A stretch of 64,000 nucleotides of DNA from Eunapius fragilis (Eukaryota > Porifera > Demospongiae > Spongillida > Spongillidae), in contig OY811972.1 in the NCBI GenBank assembly GCA_963681505.1, positions 16,872,173-16,936,172 of the forward strand, written 5' to 3'. Below, in pieces: positions 54,412 to 64,000 of the stretch (its first letter is position 1; each line of letters starts with the position of its first letter). The notes under the pieces are model-generated. The model ran no database searches. It was given only the letters and a program-made list of their open reading frames with translations, and was not told where the DNA came from. Position numbers and translations under genes: made by a program.

Positions 54412-54416
54412 CCATC

Positions 54417-55125
54417 TTCCAGTTGCAACTTCCTTAGTTTCTTTCCATGGACTCCCCAAGACTGTCATAGTTGTCCCCTCCATGTCACCACCTGGACCAT
54501 CAGTTTCCTCTTGCTCCACGTCACCATTTTTCTCAACCCCGTTGTCCTCCATCTGGGAGGCTACGTTCCTTCCTCTCCGGGATCTTCCATAACTGGCGCT
54601 GGTGACAAGCTCCTACACGTAACACCAGAGTCCTTCTTCTTCTTGGATGCACTCTCTTCCTCTTCCCTCTTCCGTTTGGCCTGAACCCTCGTCATAGCTG
54701 CCAACGCTTCCTCTACTGCAGGTTCAGATGAACAAATCCGCCCCAGCTCAGGAACGACTTCCAAGTAACAAGGACGTAGGTAGCTTCTTCACCACGGCTC
54801 CTTCCACAAAGTAGCTCTTGCATCGACAATCACCTCCACCTTGGCTAAGTGGGTGAGAGACATTGTCACCATGCACACATTACACTGACACGAATTTATT
54901 TAGATATCTATTCCTAGGCACAAGATTGTCTCGCACTAATGTTGTGGCTGCATCGGTGTCTTGAACGATGTCTCTAACTTCTTTCCCTTCTACGTAGCCT
55001 GCCCTGTGTGGAAGAGAGTTGGCCCCCTTCACTCTGGACTGCTTTGATCTCTCTCCATAGGACGTAGCCCGTGCATTCTTCAGGCATCAGCTCACCACAT
55101 GACCCACCTTACACAGCAACAAAAA
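54417..55125 (-). pseudogene. Second retroelement fragment (zinc knuckle and protease-like)
   Basis: On the minus strand one frame reads KVGHVVS, a stop, then CLKNARATSYGE (zinc-knuckle-like), and further on VEGKEVRDIVQDTDAATTLV (retropepsin-like, with D-T-D where D-T-G is expected). A lysine/glutamate-rich stretch (KRKREEEESASKKKKD) follows. It contains stops and resembles debris of a different retroelement next to the LTR element. Confidence 0.45.
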
Positions 55126-55254
55126 CAAAAAACAAAAAAAAACGCGTAGAATTAATTCTTGATTTTTAATTGATTTGTCACTTACATTCTGGTACATTAT
55201 TTGTACCAGGTATTTAGCCTATCACATGTGCGCTCTCGCGCTTCTCTTTCTCAT

Positions 55255-55395
55255 TACGTCCTTTAATTCTTCTGCTACCTCTCCCACTTACGCTCTACGC
55301 GTTCCTCCTCTCGTCTGGCTCTCTCCTGTTGCATTTCATCTTTTCGTCTGGCTCTCTCATGCTGCATTTCGTCTTTTCGTCTGGCTCTCTCAGTA
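55255..55395. repeat. 33-bp triplicate repeat
   Basis: Three copies of a unit containing CGTCTGGCTCTCTC and TGCATTTCGTCTTTT. The rest of 55,130-56,257 has no gene that I can support. Confidence 0.8.
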
Positions 55396-56257
55396 CAAAA
55401 GTCACAACGTTATGCATATTGCATAGAATAAAAAAGAGCTACCTGCTCTTTTTCTGGAGGCAGGTATACTAATGTCAAACTTAACATAGTATTTGCTTCA
55501 TTGACCGTTCAATATTAAAAGTGTGTTAAAGAAGTTTAGCAGAAATGTATTGTAGTTGAAACGGAATGTTCAACTAATGAAAAGCAGCAACATCAGATTC
55601 ACTGTTAGCAAAAACCATAAGAGCTCTAGCACCATATAGTCCTTGTTTCATGATGAGAAGCTGACTCCCATTTTTGGCTTTGTTTGTGTACCTACCTGAA
55701 TAGTTACGATAACATTAACAACCTTGCTATTCCAGCAGGCAGCATGTGTCGTGCCTTTGCAGCTCTCTGTCCAATAATAGCCTTTGAAGAAGCACAAATG
55801 TTTATCTCAATAGCCAGTCCTTTTGCCGCACGTGGTATTTAAGATGGCAGCATAAAGTGGGTGGAGGAAGATTGCGTTTCACGGTACAAATTGCGAGACA
55901 AGCATTGAAAACTGGTGTGGAGCGTAAGCCTAAGAGGTGTCTGGGTAGGACAGTAGTGCAGATGCTATTTAATAGGTGGCTTAACACCTGTCAAATTCTA
56001 CCCTAAATAAGCAGGAGAGAATACATGTAGATGTGACGGGCTAACACATAGGTTTGTAATAATACAATCCACTGCTTTTTGAATTGCAAAAAACTATTTT
56101 CATTTGATAGCAGTTGATCATCCATTTCAATGCATGTTTGTTTTTCTACACTTTTGTGTTTCAGGACCACATTTATATCAGTTCTCCTGATAATATATTT
56201 ATATTCCAATTGGTATCAACGTGTTTGCTAGATAATCTCTGTTCCTGTCGTTTGCAG

Positions 56258-58498
56258 ATATTTTAGCTCAAAAGTTGTCAAGCATCTTGGCTGACTATAA
56301 AGATATTTCATTTCATGGTTTCAAGATTGGAAAGCTTATTTTCTATGGAACCCCAAGAGCTGGGAAAACCACCCTTCGTAAACAACTTCTTAGACATACT
56401 GAAGATATGCTACAAACATGTAGCACTCCTGAACCAAGCACACCCATTGCGGAGATTGGTAGTCCTATTTTGATTGAGCGCATTTTAGCACAGAATGAAG
56501 AAAACAATGAATGGAGGTGGTCTGTCAAAGAATTAGATGACATTGCTAAAATGTTACTGCATTCCTTAGACTATGAACTGTCTAAACATGAGAACATGCA
56601 AAATGAATTACCTGAATCCAATTTTATAAGCCTGAACGTTTCACTATCGCCTAGTAGTTCAAATGCCATAACTGGGCATCTGGATTTAGGAAAGCCACAT
56701 GTACAACAAACTGCGGCTACTACGACCACTGCTAGCAGCATATCTGAAGCAGCAAAAACATCTAATTCAATGCAAACCATGGAAACCAATCAGATGACCA
56801 GTACTTCATCTGATGTAGCGGAAGTGCAAAATGATCAAACCAATTCAAACGTAGACATTCAGCAGTTGTTTAAAGATGCAGTTAAATCAGGGCAATGGTC
56901 AGAGGTATTAGATGCTCTTCATTCCCTCGATAATTCAATGCTTCTACAAGTGATTGATGGAGGTGGGCAACCCACCTTTCAAGAAATATTTCCTCTTCTA
57001 ATCAGTGGTCCTTCGGTAACACTTATAATCTTCAAGCTAACAGATGGTCTAACAGAGTCTAAACCAGTCCGGTACCAACCACGTGATGGAAAGGAGCACT
57101 CATGGCAAGACAGTTATGTGGTTAAGGAGTTCATTTTCCATGCTCTCTCCAGTGTATGTACATTTTTTGATGGTAATCCTCAGATTTTACTAGTTGGCAC
57201 ACACAAAGATAAACTGGAGGGCTCTGAAGACCAAAAGATGGCTATAATTAGAAATATTGCCACATCATTGCGTGGCTGGCTGCGAGAATCAAAACCTTAT
57301 AAATCCATGAAAATAGAAAGTATTGAAGATTTCATCATTGGTATCCACAACTTTCAAAAACAAGATATACTAAAAGTAAAAGCAGAAATTGAGAAGTTAG
57401 TATCTCATATAGCTCCTCAAGATATCCCAGCTCCTTTTCTTGTATTTGACTTTGTTCTGCACTCGTATGCCAAATCTAAACATCTTCGTAAGGTTGAAAA
57501 AGTAAAATGTTGCAAAATAGCTCAATTATGTGGTATAAAAGATGATAAGTTTGAGGCGGCCCTGGCATTTCTGTGTGATAATGCAGGCACATTGCTATAT
57601 TATGCTGATATTCCTCAGCTAAAGAATTATGTCATTACTGACTTCCAGCTAATATTTGATTCTATATCTAAAATTATTATTGAAGTGAACTACTTAGACT
57701 ACAATGAATCTCTGCGTACAAAGGGACAGTTAGAGGCTTCTGTGCTGAAAGATGTTGAAGGATGTCTTAATAAGGATGAACTACTTAGTCTATTGCAACG
57801 TCGTCATATTATATCTAAAATGGATGAAAATGTGTTCTTTATGCCTTCTGTGCTATCAAAGGCAGACCCATCATGTAACAAATCACGTTCCTTTTTAGTG
57901 ATGTTTGAATATGGCTACTGCCCTATTGGTCTGTTCTGTGCAGCAACAACTAGACTTATTGTTGAACACAAGTGGAATGTTATAAAAACTGATAACCAAT
58001 TTAGGAACAAAATAAGCTTTTATTATCGGGTTTCTGGATTGTCATACCAGATAATATTTTCATCTTTTTCTACTTATTATGAAGTACACCTGTTAGAAGA
58101 TGAAGGTGAGACAGGATCAAATACCAGGTCTGCGATCTTCAAGGCTATGAAAGAAGTGTTTACAAAAGTTGGCACTGATATGCACTGTCCATGTCCATCG
58201 TATGGATTCTACTGTCCAAAGGAGTGCACATATAATGGTGTCACTTATCCTCAATACCAGCATCCTGCCAAATGTCAATTTGATGATACGGCACTGGAGA
58301 TGAATTGTTACTATACTGATAAACGGACTAGACTGACAGACGAGCACAAGTCATGGTTTCCCAAGGTAATGTCTGTATGGACTGAGTTATGCTATTTACT
58401 GATTGATAATAGAAGTATCAGTACTAAGTGTAATTATCCACTTACAACACTGAATCAGTGGTTGCAGATAATTATGTTGTCCATTTATACCAATTCAG
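56258..58498 (+). CDS. ROCO-like P-loop NTPase exon (NTPase 2)
   Basis: One large exon begins after TTTGCAG with a phase-1 codon completed from FN3-2 (D, then ILAQKLSSILADYKD) and ends TCAG/GTGCAC at 58,498 in phase 1. G1/Walker A is FYGTPRAGKTTLRKQLL, the G3 region is VIDGGGQPTFQEIFPLL (about 56,953) and G4 is LLVGTHKDKL (about 57,190). Between G1 and G3 sits a roughly 140-residue insertion rich in Ser, Thr, Asn and Gln (residues about 75-215), absent from NTPase 1. A COR-like region follows, with LLYYADIPQLKNYVITD, FFMPSVL and FEYGYCPIGLFCAATTRL, then a Cys-rich tail (MHCPCPSYGFYCPKECTY). It aligns in order with NTPase 1, so the two are paralogous modules. An optional intron (58,366-58,467, 102 bp, in frame) could be removed. 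If unspliced, the frame runs to a stop at 58,555. Confidence 0.87.
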
Positions 58499-58745
58499 GT
58501 GCACCAGCAAGAAGTGATCAATGGTATGATGTAATGCCTTATACCTATGTTGTATGATGTAGCCGGTGTATCTTATACAAGTTAAGGGAGCATGTTCATC
58601 TGTTCCATAGTTTGTAGTTTATATGATCAAATGATCACAAGTAGCATTGTGTTACTGGCCTTTTGTATTGAGAGAATATCAATGGAATACATTTAGAATG
58701 GTACCATTAATTATGCTGGTATTATATAGTATTTAACTCTTCTAG

Positions 58746-60604
58746 ATGGTGGAAATCAAGGTAGAGATGGAGATAGAAGACAAAGTGGAGGAACTAGAGA
58801 ATGTGGGGTTGTTGATAATACAGTACCAAGTCCTCATGATGGTGATGATTTCCCAAATGTGTCTGGTGACCCTCTTGGTATGTTCAGCATATCATGTAGT
58901 GTTGTGTCTTACAAACCACACTTCTTGGGCCAGGTGAGGATCACATCATTGATATAATGGAGGCAGTGCTGGATGGAGCCGCAAGATGGCAGTCGCTGGG
59001 AACTGCCCTAAGAATTAGGCAAACGGAAATGGATATTATTTCGGCAACACATCACAATGACCCAATAGAATGTCTCAGAGATGTGCTTTATGCATGGCTA
59101 CAGCAGCGCTATGATACCATGACATATGGTCAGCCATCTTGGAAGCTGTTATGCATAGCTGTACATAAACCTGTTGGGGGTAATAACCCAGCATTGGCGA
59201 GGAGGATTGCAGGTTAGCCTGGTTGATTACATTATAAATTAATTTCTGGCCGACAGTCATGTTTTATAATAGCTGGGGGATTAGAAAAGTATTTAAAAAT
59301 CCTGTGTTTATGCAGCTTTCATTGACATGGCTTTCAATTTATGTACATGTCAGTTTAAAGAGATGCTGGCTAGGATGCTTCATTAAATTGTTGAGAAAAT
59401 GTTTATTGGTTTATCGAACAGAATGATTTCTAGTCATTCTCATGTTCGATGTAATAAACAATTGTGTATATGACACTTGCAGCTCGTGATAATCGATGTG
59501 AGGTTGATGATAACTCAGTAGCATGTACAGGTGGTGTTGATTTCTCAAATGTTCCTGGTGAACCCCTTGGTACGTTGACAACATCGTATAGTGCTCTTTC
59601 TCACAAACCACTCTCCCTTGGCCCAGGTGAGGATGACCTTGTAGATGTGATGGAGGTAGTGCTGGATATGGCAGCAAAGTGGAAGTCACTAGGAGCAGCC
59701 CTGAGGATTAGGCATGCAGAGTTGAATACAATTTCAGCAAGGCACCAGAATGACCCAATAGAATGCCTCAGAGATATACTTTGCGCTTGGCTACAGCAAC
59801 ATTATGATCACAATATTAATGGTCAGCCATCTTGGAGGATCTTGTGCCAAGCTATATACAAACCTGTTGGTGGCAATAACCCAGGATTGGCTAGCAGGAT
59901 TGCAGGTTAGCCTGATATACTAGGTTTATATATATTTTTGAGTCATAATTATATTACAAAAGCTGAGGATATAAAGCAAGAGAAAATAATCCAATGAGGT
60001 TTAAATTAAGCCTTCAGTGCATGGCATAGTTTCCAATCCATCACCAATTTATTAATACTCTAAAATAAGAAAGTCTACATTGAATGGAATTCTCATATTA
60101 GTGAACTTATAAATGACGCATGCATGTTATGACACTTGTAGATGGTGGCAATCAAGGTAGAGGTGGAGGAACAGGAGGACATGGGGTTGGAGGTAATACA
60201 GTACCTTGTACAGGTGATGATTTCTCAAGCGTGTGTGAGGACCCTCTTGGTATGTTGAGCACATCATGCAGTGTTATGTCTTACAAACCACACCCCTTGA
60301 CCCAGGTGAGGATGACTGTGACGATGTAGTGGAGGCAGTAATTGATATGGCAGCTAAATGGAAGTCCCTGGGATTGGCCCTGAGGATTAGGCATGCTGAG
60401 TTGAATACTATTTCAGCAACACATCACAATGATCCTGTCAAGTGTCTCAGAGATATGCTATATGCTTGGCTTCAAGAACATTATGATACCACAACATATG
60501 GTCAGCCAACTTGGAAGCTGTTGTGCAAAGCAGTACACAAACCAGTTGGAGGCAATAATCCAGTATTAGCGAAGAAAATACGTGATGATAGAACAATTAG
60601 TTAG
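58746..60604 (+). CDS. Three tandem linker + Death-domain exon pairs, gene 3' end
   Basis: Linker exons are 58746-58877, 59483-59569 and 60142-60249 (Gly/Asn/Arg-rich, for example GGNQGRGGGTGGHGVGG, each ending DDF...PL or VDFSNVPGEPL). Death exons are 58934-59212, 59627-59905 and 60306-60604. Each Death exon reads E-D-D/H, then AAKWKSLGLALRIRHAEL, NDPIECLRDMLYAWLQ, GQPSWKLLCKAVHKPVGG, a Death-fold six-helix pattern with the conserved W in helix 5. All borders except the last are phase 1, so units can be gained or lost without breaking frame. Linker and Death exons are separated by 56-, 57- and 56-bp introns of similar sequence. The third Death exon continues to KKIRDDRTIS and a TAG at 60,602-60,604. 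They follow NTPase 2 in phase. Death domains bind other Death domains in signalling assemblies. Confidence 0.85.
58934..59212 (+). CDS. Death-domain exon 1
   Basis: Reads EDHIIDIMEAVLDGAARW, RQTEMDIISATHHNDP, AWLQQRYDTMTYGQPSW and ends NPALARRIAG. It is 279 bases long, the same as Death exon 2, phase 1-1. Confidence 0.87.
59627..59905 (+). CDS. Death-domain exon 2
   Basis: Reads EDDLVDVMEVVLDMAAKW, HAELNTISARHQNDP, GQPSWRILCQAIYKPVGG. Same length and phase as unit 1. Its linker (59483-59569) is the shortest and lacks the glycine-rich part. Confidence 0.87.
60306..60604 (+). CDS. Death-domain exon 3 with terminal stop
   Basis: Reads EDDCDDVVEAVIDMAAKW, LALRIRHAELNTISATHH, LQEHYDTTTYGQPTW and ends in a stop instead of the usual ATTGCAG/GTTAGC donor. 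The change from donor to AAAATACGTGATG makes it terminal. Confidence 0.87.
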
Positions 60605-61094
60605 CTTAATGCATACTAAAACTACCGTCAGTACTGAGATTATGATTAAAATAGCAATCTCTAGGGCCATTCTTTCAATACTAATTGACAGTGTTGTGTG
60701 TGTGTGCACTTTCACATTGAACAAAATGACGAGGAACTCATTGGTGATGACAAAGCAGATGAAATTAAGCAATGGTGAAATTTGTATTATAGTCAGTCGG
60801 ACTGTACTAATTGTGCGCATGCGCGTGCTGTGTTGCTATGGTAACTTTTGCCAGCTTAATGGCCGAATCCAACATGAGCAACCTAAATTGTTCAACCTTA
60901 CTATGGCTGATAACGAACCAATAGCTGTTGAATGATGCTTTTAATGACGCTATTTATCCCGTACGTAGGCTTCGGTTCTGTACCACGCACGTGAAGGGTA
61001 CTTCCGCCAGGTGCAGACGGTTGATCAGGATGACCTGTTGGACTCCGAGCTAGTGGTATCAAAACCACATTCATGTCTATATCATGGGATCGGG

Positions 61095-61331
61095 TCGATG
61101 ATCCCAAAGCTATTATCAAAGCCTATCAAGTCGGCTAAAATATACACTCAACATGGTGTAAATGAATGCCTACAAGATGCTGTTGAAAATATACTACTAG
61201 CTATATATATATATATAGTACAGAGCTGACTGGTCTAAGACCACACACTGAGTACACCATATGTGTGAGGGCCAAGACAGTGGATTATGGGGAGTACAGC
61301 ACTCCAATCACTGCCAGAACACTTGAAGATG
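61095..61331 (+). pseudogene. Decayed FN3 exon
   Basis: The 3' part (61,225-61,331) is almost identical to the FN3 exons (GAGCTGACTGGTCTAAGACC onward) and keeps the donor GATG/GTGAGTATAG. The 5' part is only loosely recognisable (TATCAAGTCGGC, GAATGCCTACAAGATGCTG) and a TA run replaces ten or more bases before GAGCTGAC. The W-containing strand is lost. The intron copy after the donor also matches that after 50,330 (TGTGCTATCTACAGCATGTT). Confidence 0.85.
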
Positions 61332-61939
61332 GTGAGTATAGTGTGCTATCTACAGCATGTTAGTCAATAGCTTCACATCATCAGATCTTATTGCAACTAC
61401 TTGTATTTTATTTGGGTTAGGATAAGAGTTACAGTAGGTGTATCTTACTTGTATCATCATAAACCTTAATAATTTACAAAGTATACTGCTCTGAATAATA
61501 TTAATTACTTTTGTTGGTTTAATAACATCATGGGTTGTAGCCCAGATTTCAAAAATGAGATCATTTCCAGATTTTTTTTTTCAGGACTGAAGGAACACGT
61601 TTTTCTGAAATAAATTTCTGTTCATTGCCAAGCTCTCTGCAGCACATTGAGAATTACAAGTGATCGCCAATGTTTTAAATGTTATGTAGACTATTGTAGC
61701 CCTAATCTAAAGTGTTCATTTATATGTCACAAGTGACAATGCATCCAGTATAACCTTGTCTATAATGAGGATGTCCTCATTCGCACGACTGTAAATACCT
61801 CACCAGACCTAGTTAGTACAGCACTCCTATAACTGTCAGAACACTTGAAAATGGTGAGCAAATAGTTAAATTTGCAAAAAAAGGGGGGGGGGGGGGGGGA
61901 AGTTGTGGCAAAAGTAAAAACCTTTTTTTGTTTGGTTGT

Positions 61940-62040
61940 GCTTGCTAAATATAGGTTTCCCTATCTCAAAAACCTTGTTTCCTTTTTTTATGCCACCTTT
62001 GTCTTCAGTTTACAGGTTTCTCATTTTCTTCACTTTTCAT
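61940..62040. mobile_element. Degenerate half of the 286-bp foldback family
   Basis: Reads GCTAAATATAGG, CTCAAAAACCTTGTTTCC, GCCACCTTTGTCTTCA, in the same order as the right arms of the 15.8- and 48.9-kb copies. The left arm is replaced by a run of G (about 61,885-61,900). Confidence 0.6.
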
Positions 62041-62218
62041 ATTCAAGATCTGATTTAGTTCCTGATGTCTTGTAAAGCTTTTAACAATACTCCACCATTT
62101 CTTCCTGAATATTGAAAATTGTATGCAGAAGACTTAACTGCTACACTAATTTAAATCATACCTTTTTTAGCACTGAATACTGAACGTGCTTTTTTGTTGC
62201 ATAACAAACTCACTGCAG

Positions 62219-63131
62219 ATGGTAGAAGACAGCGAAGGAACTGGAGGACATGGGGTTGGAGATAATACAGTACCATCTACAGGTGGTGATGATTTCCCAA
62301 GTGTGTCTGGGGACCCTCTTTGTATGTTGAGCACACCATACAAAGGTGTGTCTTACAAAGCACATGATAAGGTGACCTTTCAGATCTTCCACAAAGTCTG
62401 GCTATATCCAATGGTTATATGGTTCAGATCCACAAATGCACATCACATTGTAACACATGGACCAAAGAGAAAAATTATTACTAAACTACAAATGTTGAAA
62501 TTCATCCTCTGTCACTGGGGTTTTATACACTGTGTATAAAATTGGAACTGGAAGTAGGGCAAATCATACGTGTGTGAAGTTCGAAAGTCACGACTTTTGG
62601 GGCTTCAAAAATTGTCCCTTTTTACAGGACATCAGGTGAATAGGGGTTAATTAAAAAGTTGTCATATAAATAAACATTAATTCCATTGCAGGTTACGATA
62701 ATCAAAGTAGAGGTGGAGGTAGAAGTCGAGGTGAAGGAACAGGAAACCAGAGGGTTGGAAGTAATACTCGACCAAGTACAATTGGTGATGATTTCTCAAG
62801 TGTGTCTGGGGACCTTCTTGGTATGTGAATATTATCCTATGTTGTGCCCAAAAACCACACCCCTTGTTTCAGATGAGGATCATATAATGGAGGCTGTGCA
62901 GGATATATAAATGGATGTCCCTGGCATGCAGATTTGACTATCATTAAAGCAAAACATCAGAATGACCCAATAGAATGTCTCAGAGATATGCTTTATGCAT
63001 GGATACAGCAGCGCTATGATACCACGACATATGGTCAGCCATCTTGGAAGCTGTTATGCATAGCTGTACATAAACCTGTTGGTGGTAATAACCCAGCATT
63101 GGCTAGGAAGATAGCAGAGGAGCATAGTTAG
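62219..63131 (+). pseudogene. Decayed linker and Death-domain exons of a paralogous copy
   Basis: A linker at about 62,219-62,322 keeps GGAGGACATGGGGTTGGAG and GGTGATGATTTCCCAAGTG, but is out of frame relative to a phase-1 start, and its donor is followed by unrelated sequence. A second linker, 62692-62820, is intact and phase 1 (RSRGEGTGNQRVG). The following Death exon, 62873-63131, hits a stop after MEAVQDI and has lost about 20 codons of helices 2-3. The rest (KHQNDPIECLRDMLYAW, PALARKIAEEHS, TAG at 63,129-63,131) is well kept. The terminal stop shows it copied a last unit. Confidence 0.82.
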
Positions 63132-63874
63132 CCTTAAGTACACTGTTAAACGTTAATGACATGCTACTGTAACCTTGTTGCAAGACTGATTTATATTTAA
63201 TGAGAGTGCACTGCATCAATCAGTTATCAACATAGAGGAAAATATTATTGATGACAAGGAAATGTAATTGATGACAATGAATATAAAGTTTATCAGTCGG
63301 CTATAAAAAAGGGGTGACCAAATTCCCAATGATGCAGGTTTCGATTTCAATCCAATACGAGTGGATTAATAGTGTTTTAATGTGTTTATACAGTCTATTA
63401 TACCACACGTACATGTAGGCTTCGGTTCTGTACAACGCTTGGGAGGGTAACATAAATTAAGCAATTGGTTGAAGAACGGTATAAAGATTTTCAGCAATTT
63501 CATTGACTTTTCCGATACTTCTATCTCATGTAATATTCATTATTGTTTAATCTCCTATCCTCCTTATGTAAGGAGCATGGTCCCTATAAATAAGTATGAT
63601 TATAAAAATCAGGCATCAGCTAAAAGAACTAATTAAAGTAGTGCTCTTTAATATTTTGTAGTAGTTTGTCGTGCATAATTCTGTCAGTTAGCTGTATCAA
63701 AAGTCACTGTTAAATAAAGACCGAATTCTACAGCTAAAATAGCTGGACAAAGTTGTTCAAATCAGTGTAAACCAACTGTTCTTGATATGATTTACATTAT
63801 CAATGTAGAAAAAAGGAGTGATGCCAGTACAATCGGAAAATGAAATAAGCTGCTGCTCTTTCATGTAGTTACTC

Positions 63875-63962
63875 TTCTTCATTTCCCAAGTATGTCTAGT
63901 GATCCTCATGGTATGTTGAGCACACCATGCAATGGTGTGTCTTACAAAGCACATGATAAGGT
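63875..63962 (+). pseudogene. Fragment of another linker exon and its intron
   Basis: Reads CATTTCCCAAGTATGTCTAG, then GTATGTTGAGCACACCATGC and CTTACAAAGCACATGATAAGG, matching 62,290-62,380, including intron sequence beyond the donor. It shows that the duplicated block continues past the right edge. From 63,132 to 63,870 I see nothing else except GTAGGCTTCGGTTCTGTAC at 63,416, also present at 60,966. Confidence 0.75.
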
Positions 63963-64000
63963 ACCATCCTCCAAATATATCAAATGGTTGTATGGTTATG

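Overview
This is eukaryotic, metazoan genomic DNA. Coding sequence is split into short exons with GT-AG introns, there is no operon structure, and one assembly gap (200 N) lies at 12,356-12,555. The gene content (a ciliary TTC21-type TPR protein, the spliceosomal RNF113, a MAP4K3/5-type kinase, and Kelch, ROCO-like NTPase, Death-domain and FN3 modules), introns as short as 52-57 bp, and the heavy tandem-repeat load suggest a sponge or another early-branching marine invertebrate. The phylum is an inference. Layout: (1) 1-2,117 holds four exons from the middle of a TTC21A/B-like gene. (2) 2,371-8,803 holds most of RNF113 (CCCH zinc finger plus RING) without its N-terminal exon(s); the two genes meet abruptly. 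(3) 12,614-24,700 holds a MAP4K-type kinase domain in ten exons, without its N-lobe start and without a recognisable CNH domain. (4) 28,295-44,430 encodes Kelch-like repeats, then a ROCO-like P-loop NTPase and a Death-like domain. A minisatellite of about 12.6 kb (21-bp unit, roughly 600 copies) fills the intron between the Kelch and NTPase exons. (5) 46,830-60,604 encodes two near-identical FN3 exons, a second ROCO-like NTPase, and three tandem linker + Death-domain exon pairs ending in a stop codon. (6) 61,095-63,131 is a decayed partial copy of the FN3/linker/Death modules. All exon junctions I can place from the kinase to the final stop are phase-compatible, so regions 3-5 could be one very large gene or two or three neighbours. 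The sequence alone does not decide this. The domains (kinase, Kelch, P-loop NTPase, Death, FN3) fit an intracellular signalling or innate-immune-like adaptor, but that role is inferred from domain families only. The space between exons is dominated by minisatellites (14- to 41-bp units), microsatellites, foldback or MITE-like palindromes, an LTR retrotransposon of Ty3/gypsy type with very short LTRs and a perfect 5-bp target duplication (50,795-54,416, coding on the minus strand), and older retroelement debris. Several tandem repeats begin exactly at a splice site and repeat it. Two palindromic elements share the same roughly 18-bp ends, have unrelated cores, and are each flanked by a perfect 9-bp target duplication. 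The very long uninterrupted ORFs at 100-1,580, 9,650-10,630, 14,440-15,550, 17,000-19,660 and 29,530-42,130 are products of repeat periodicity and are not genes.
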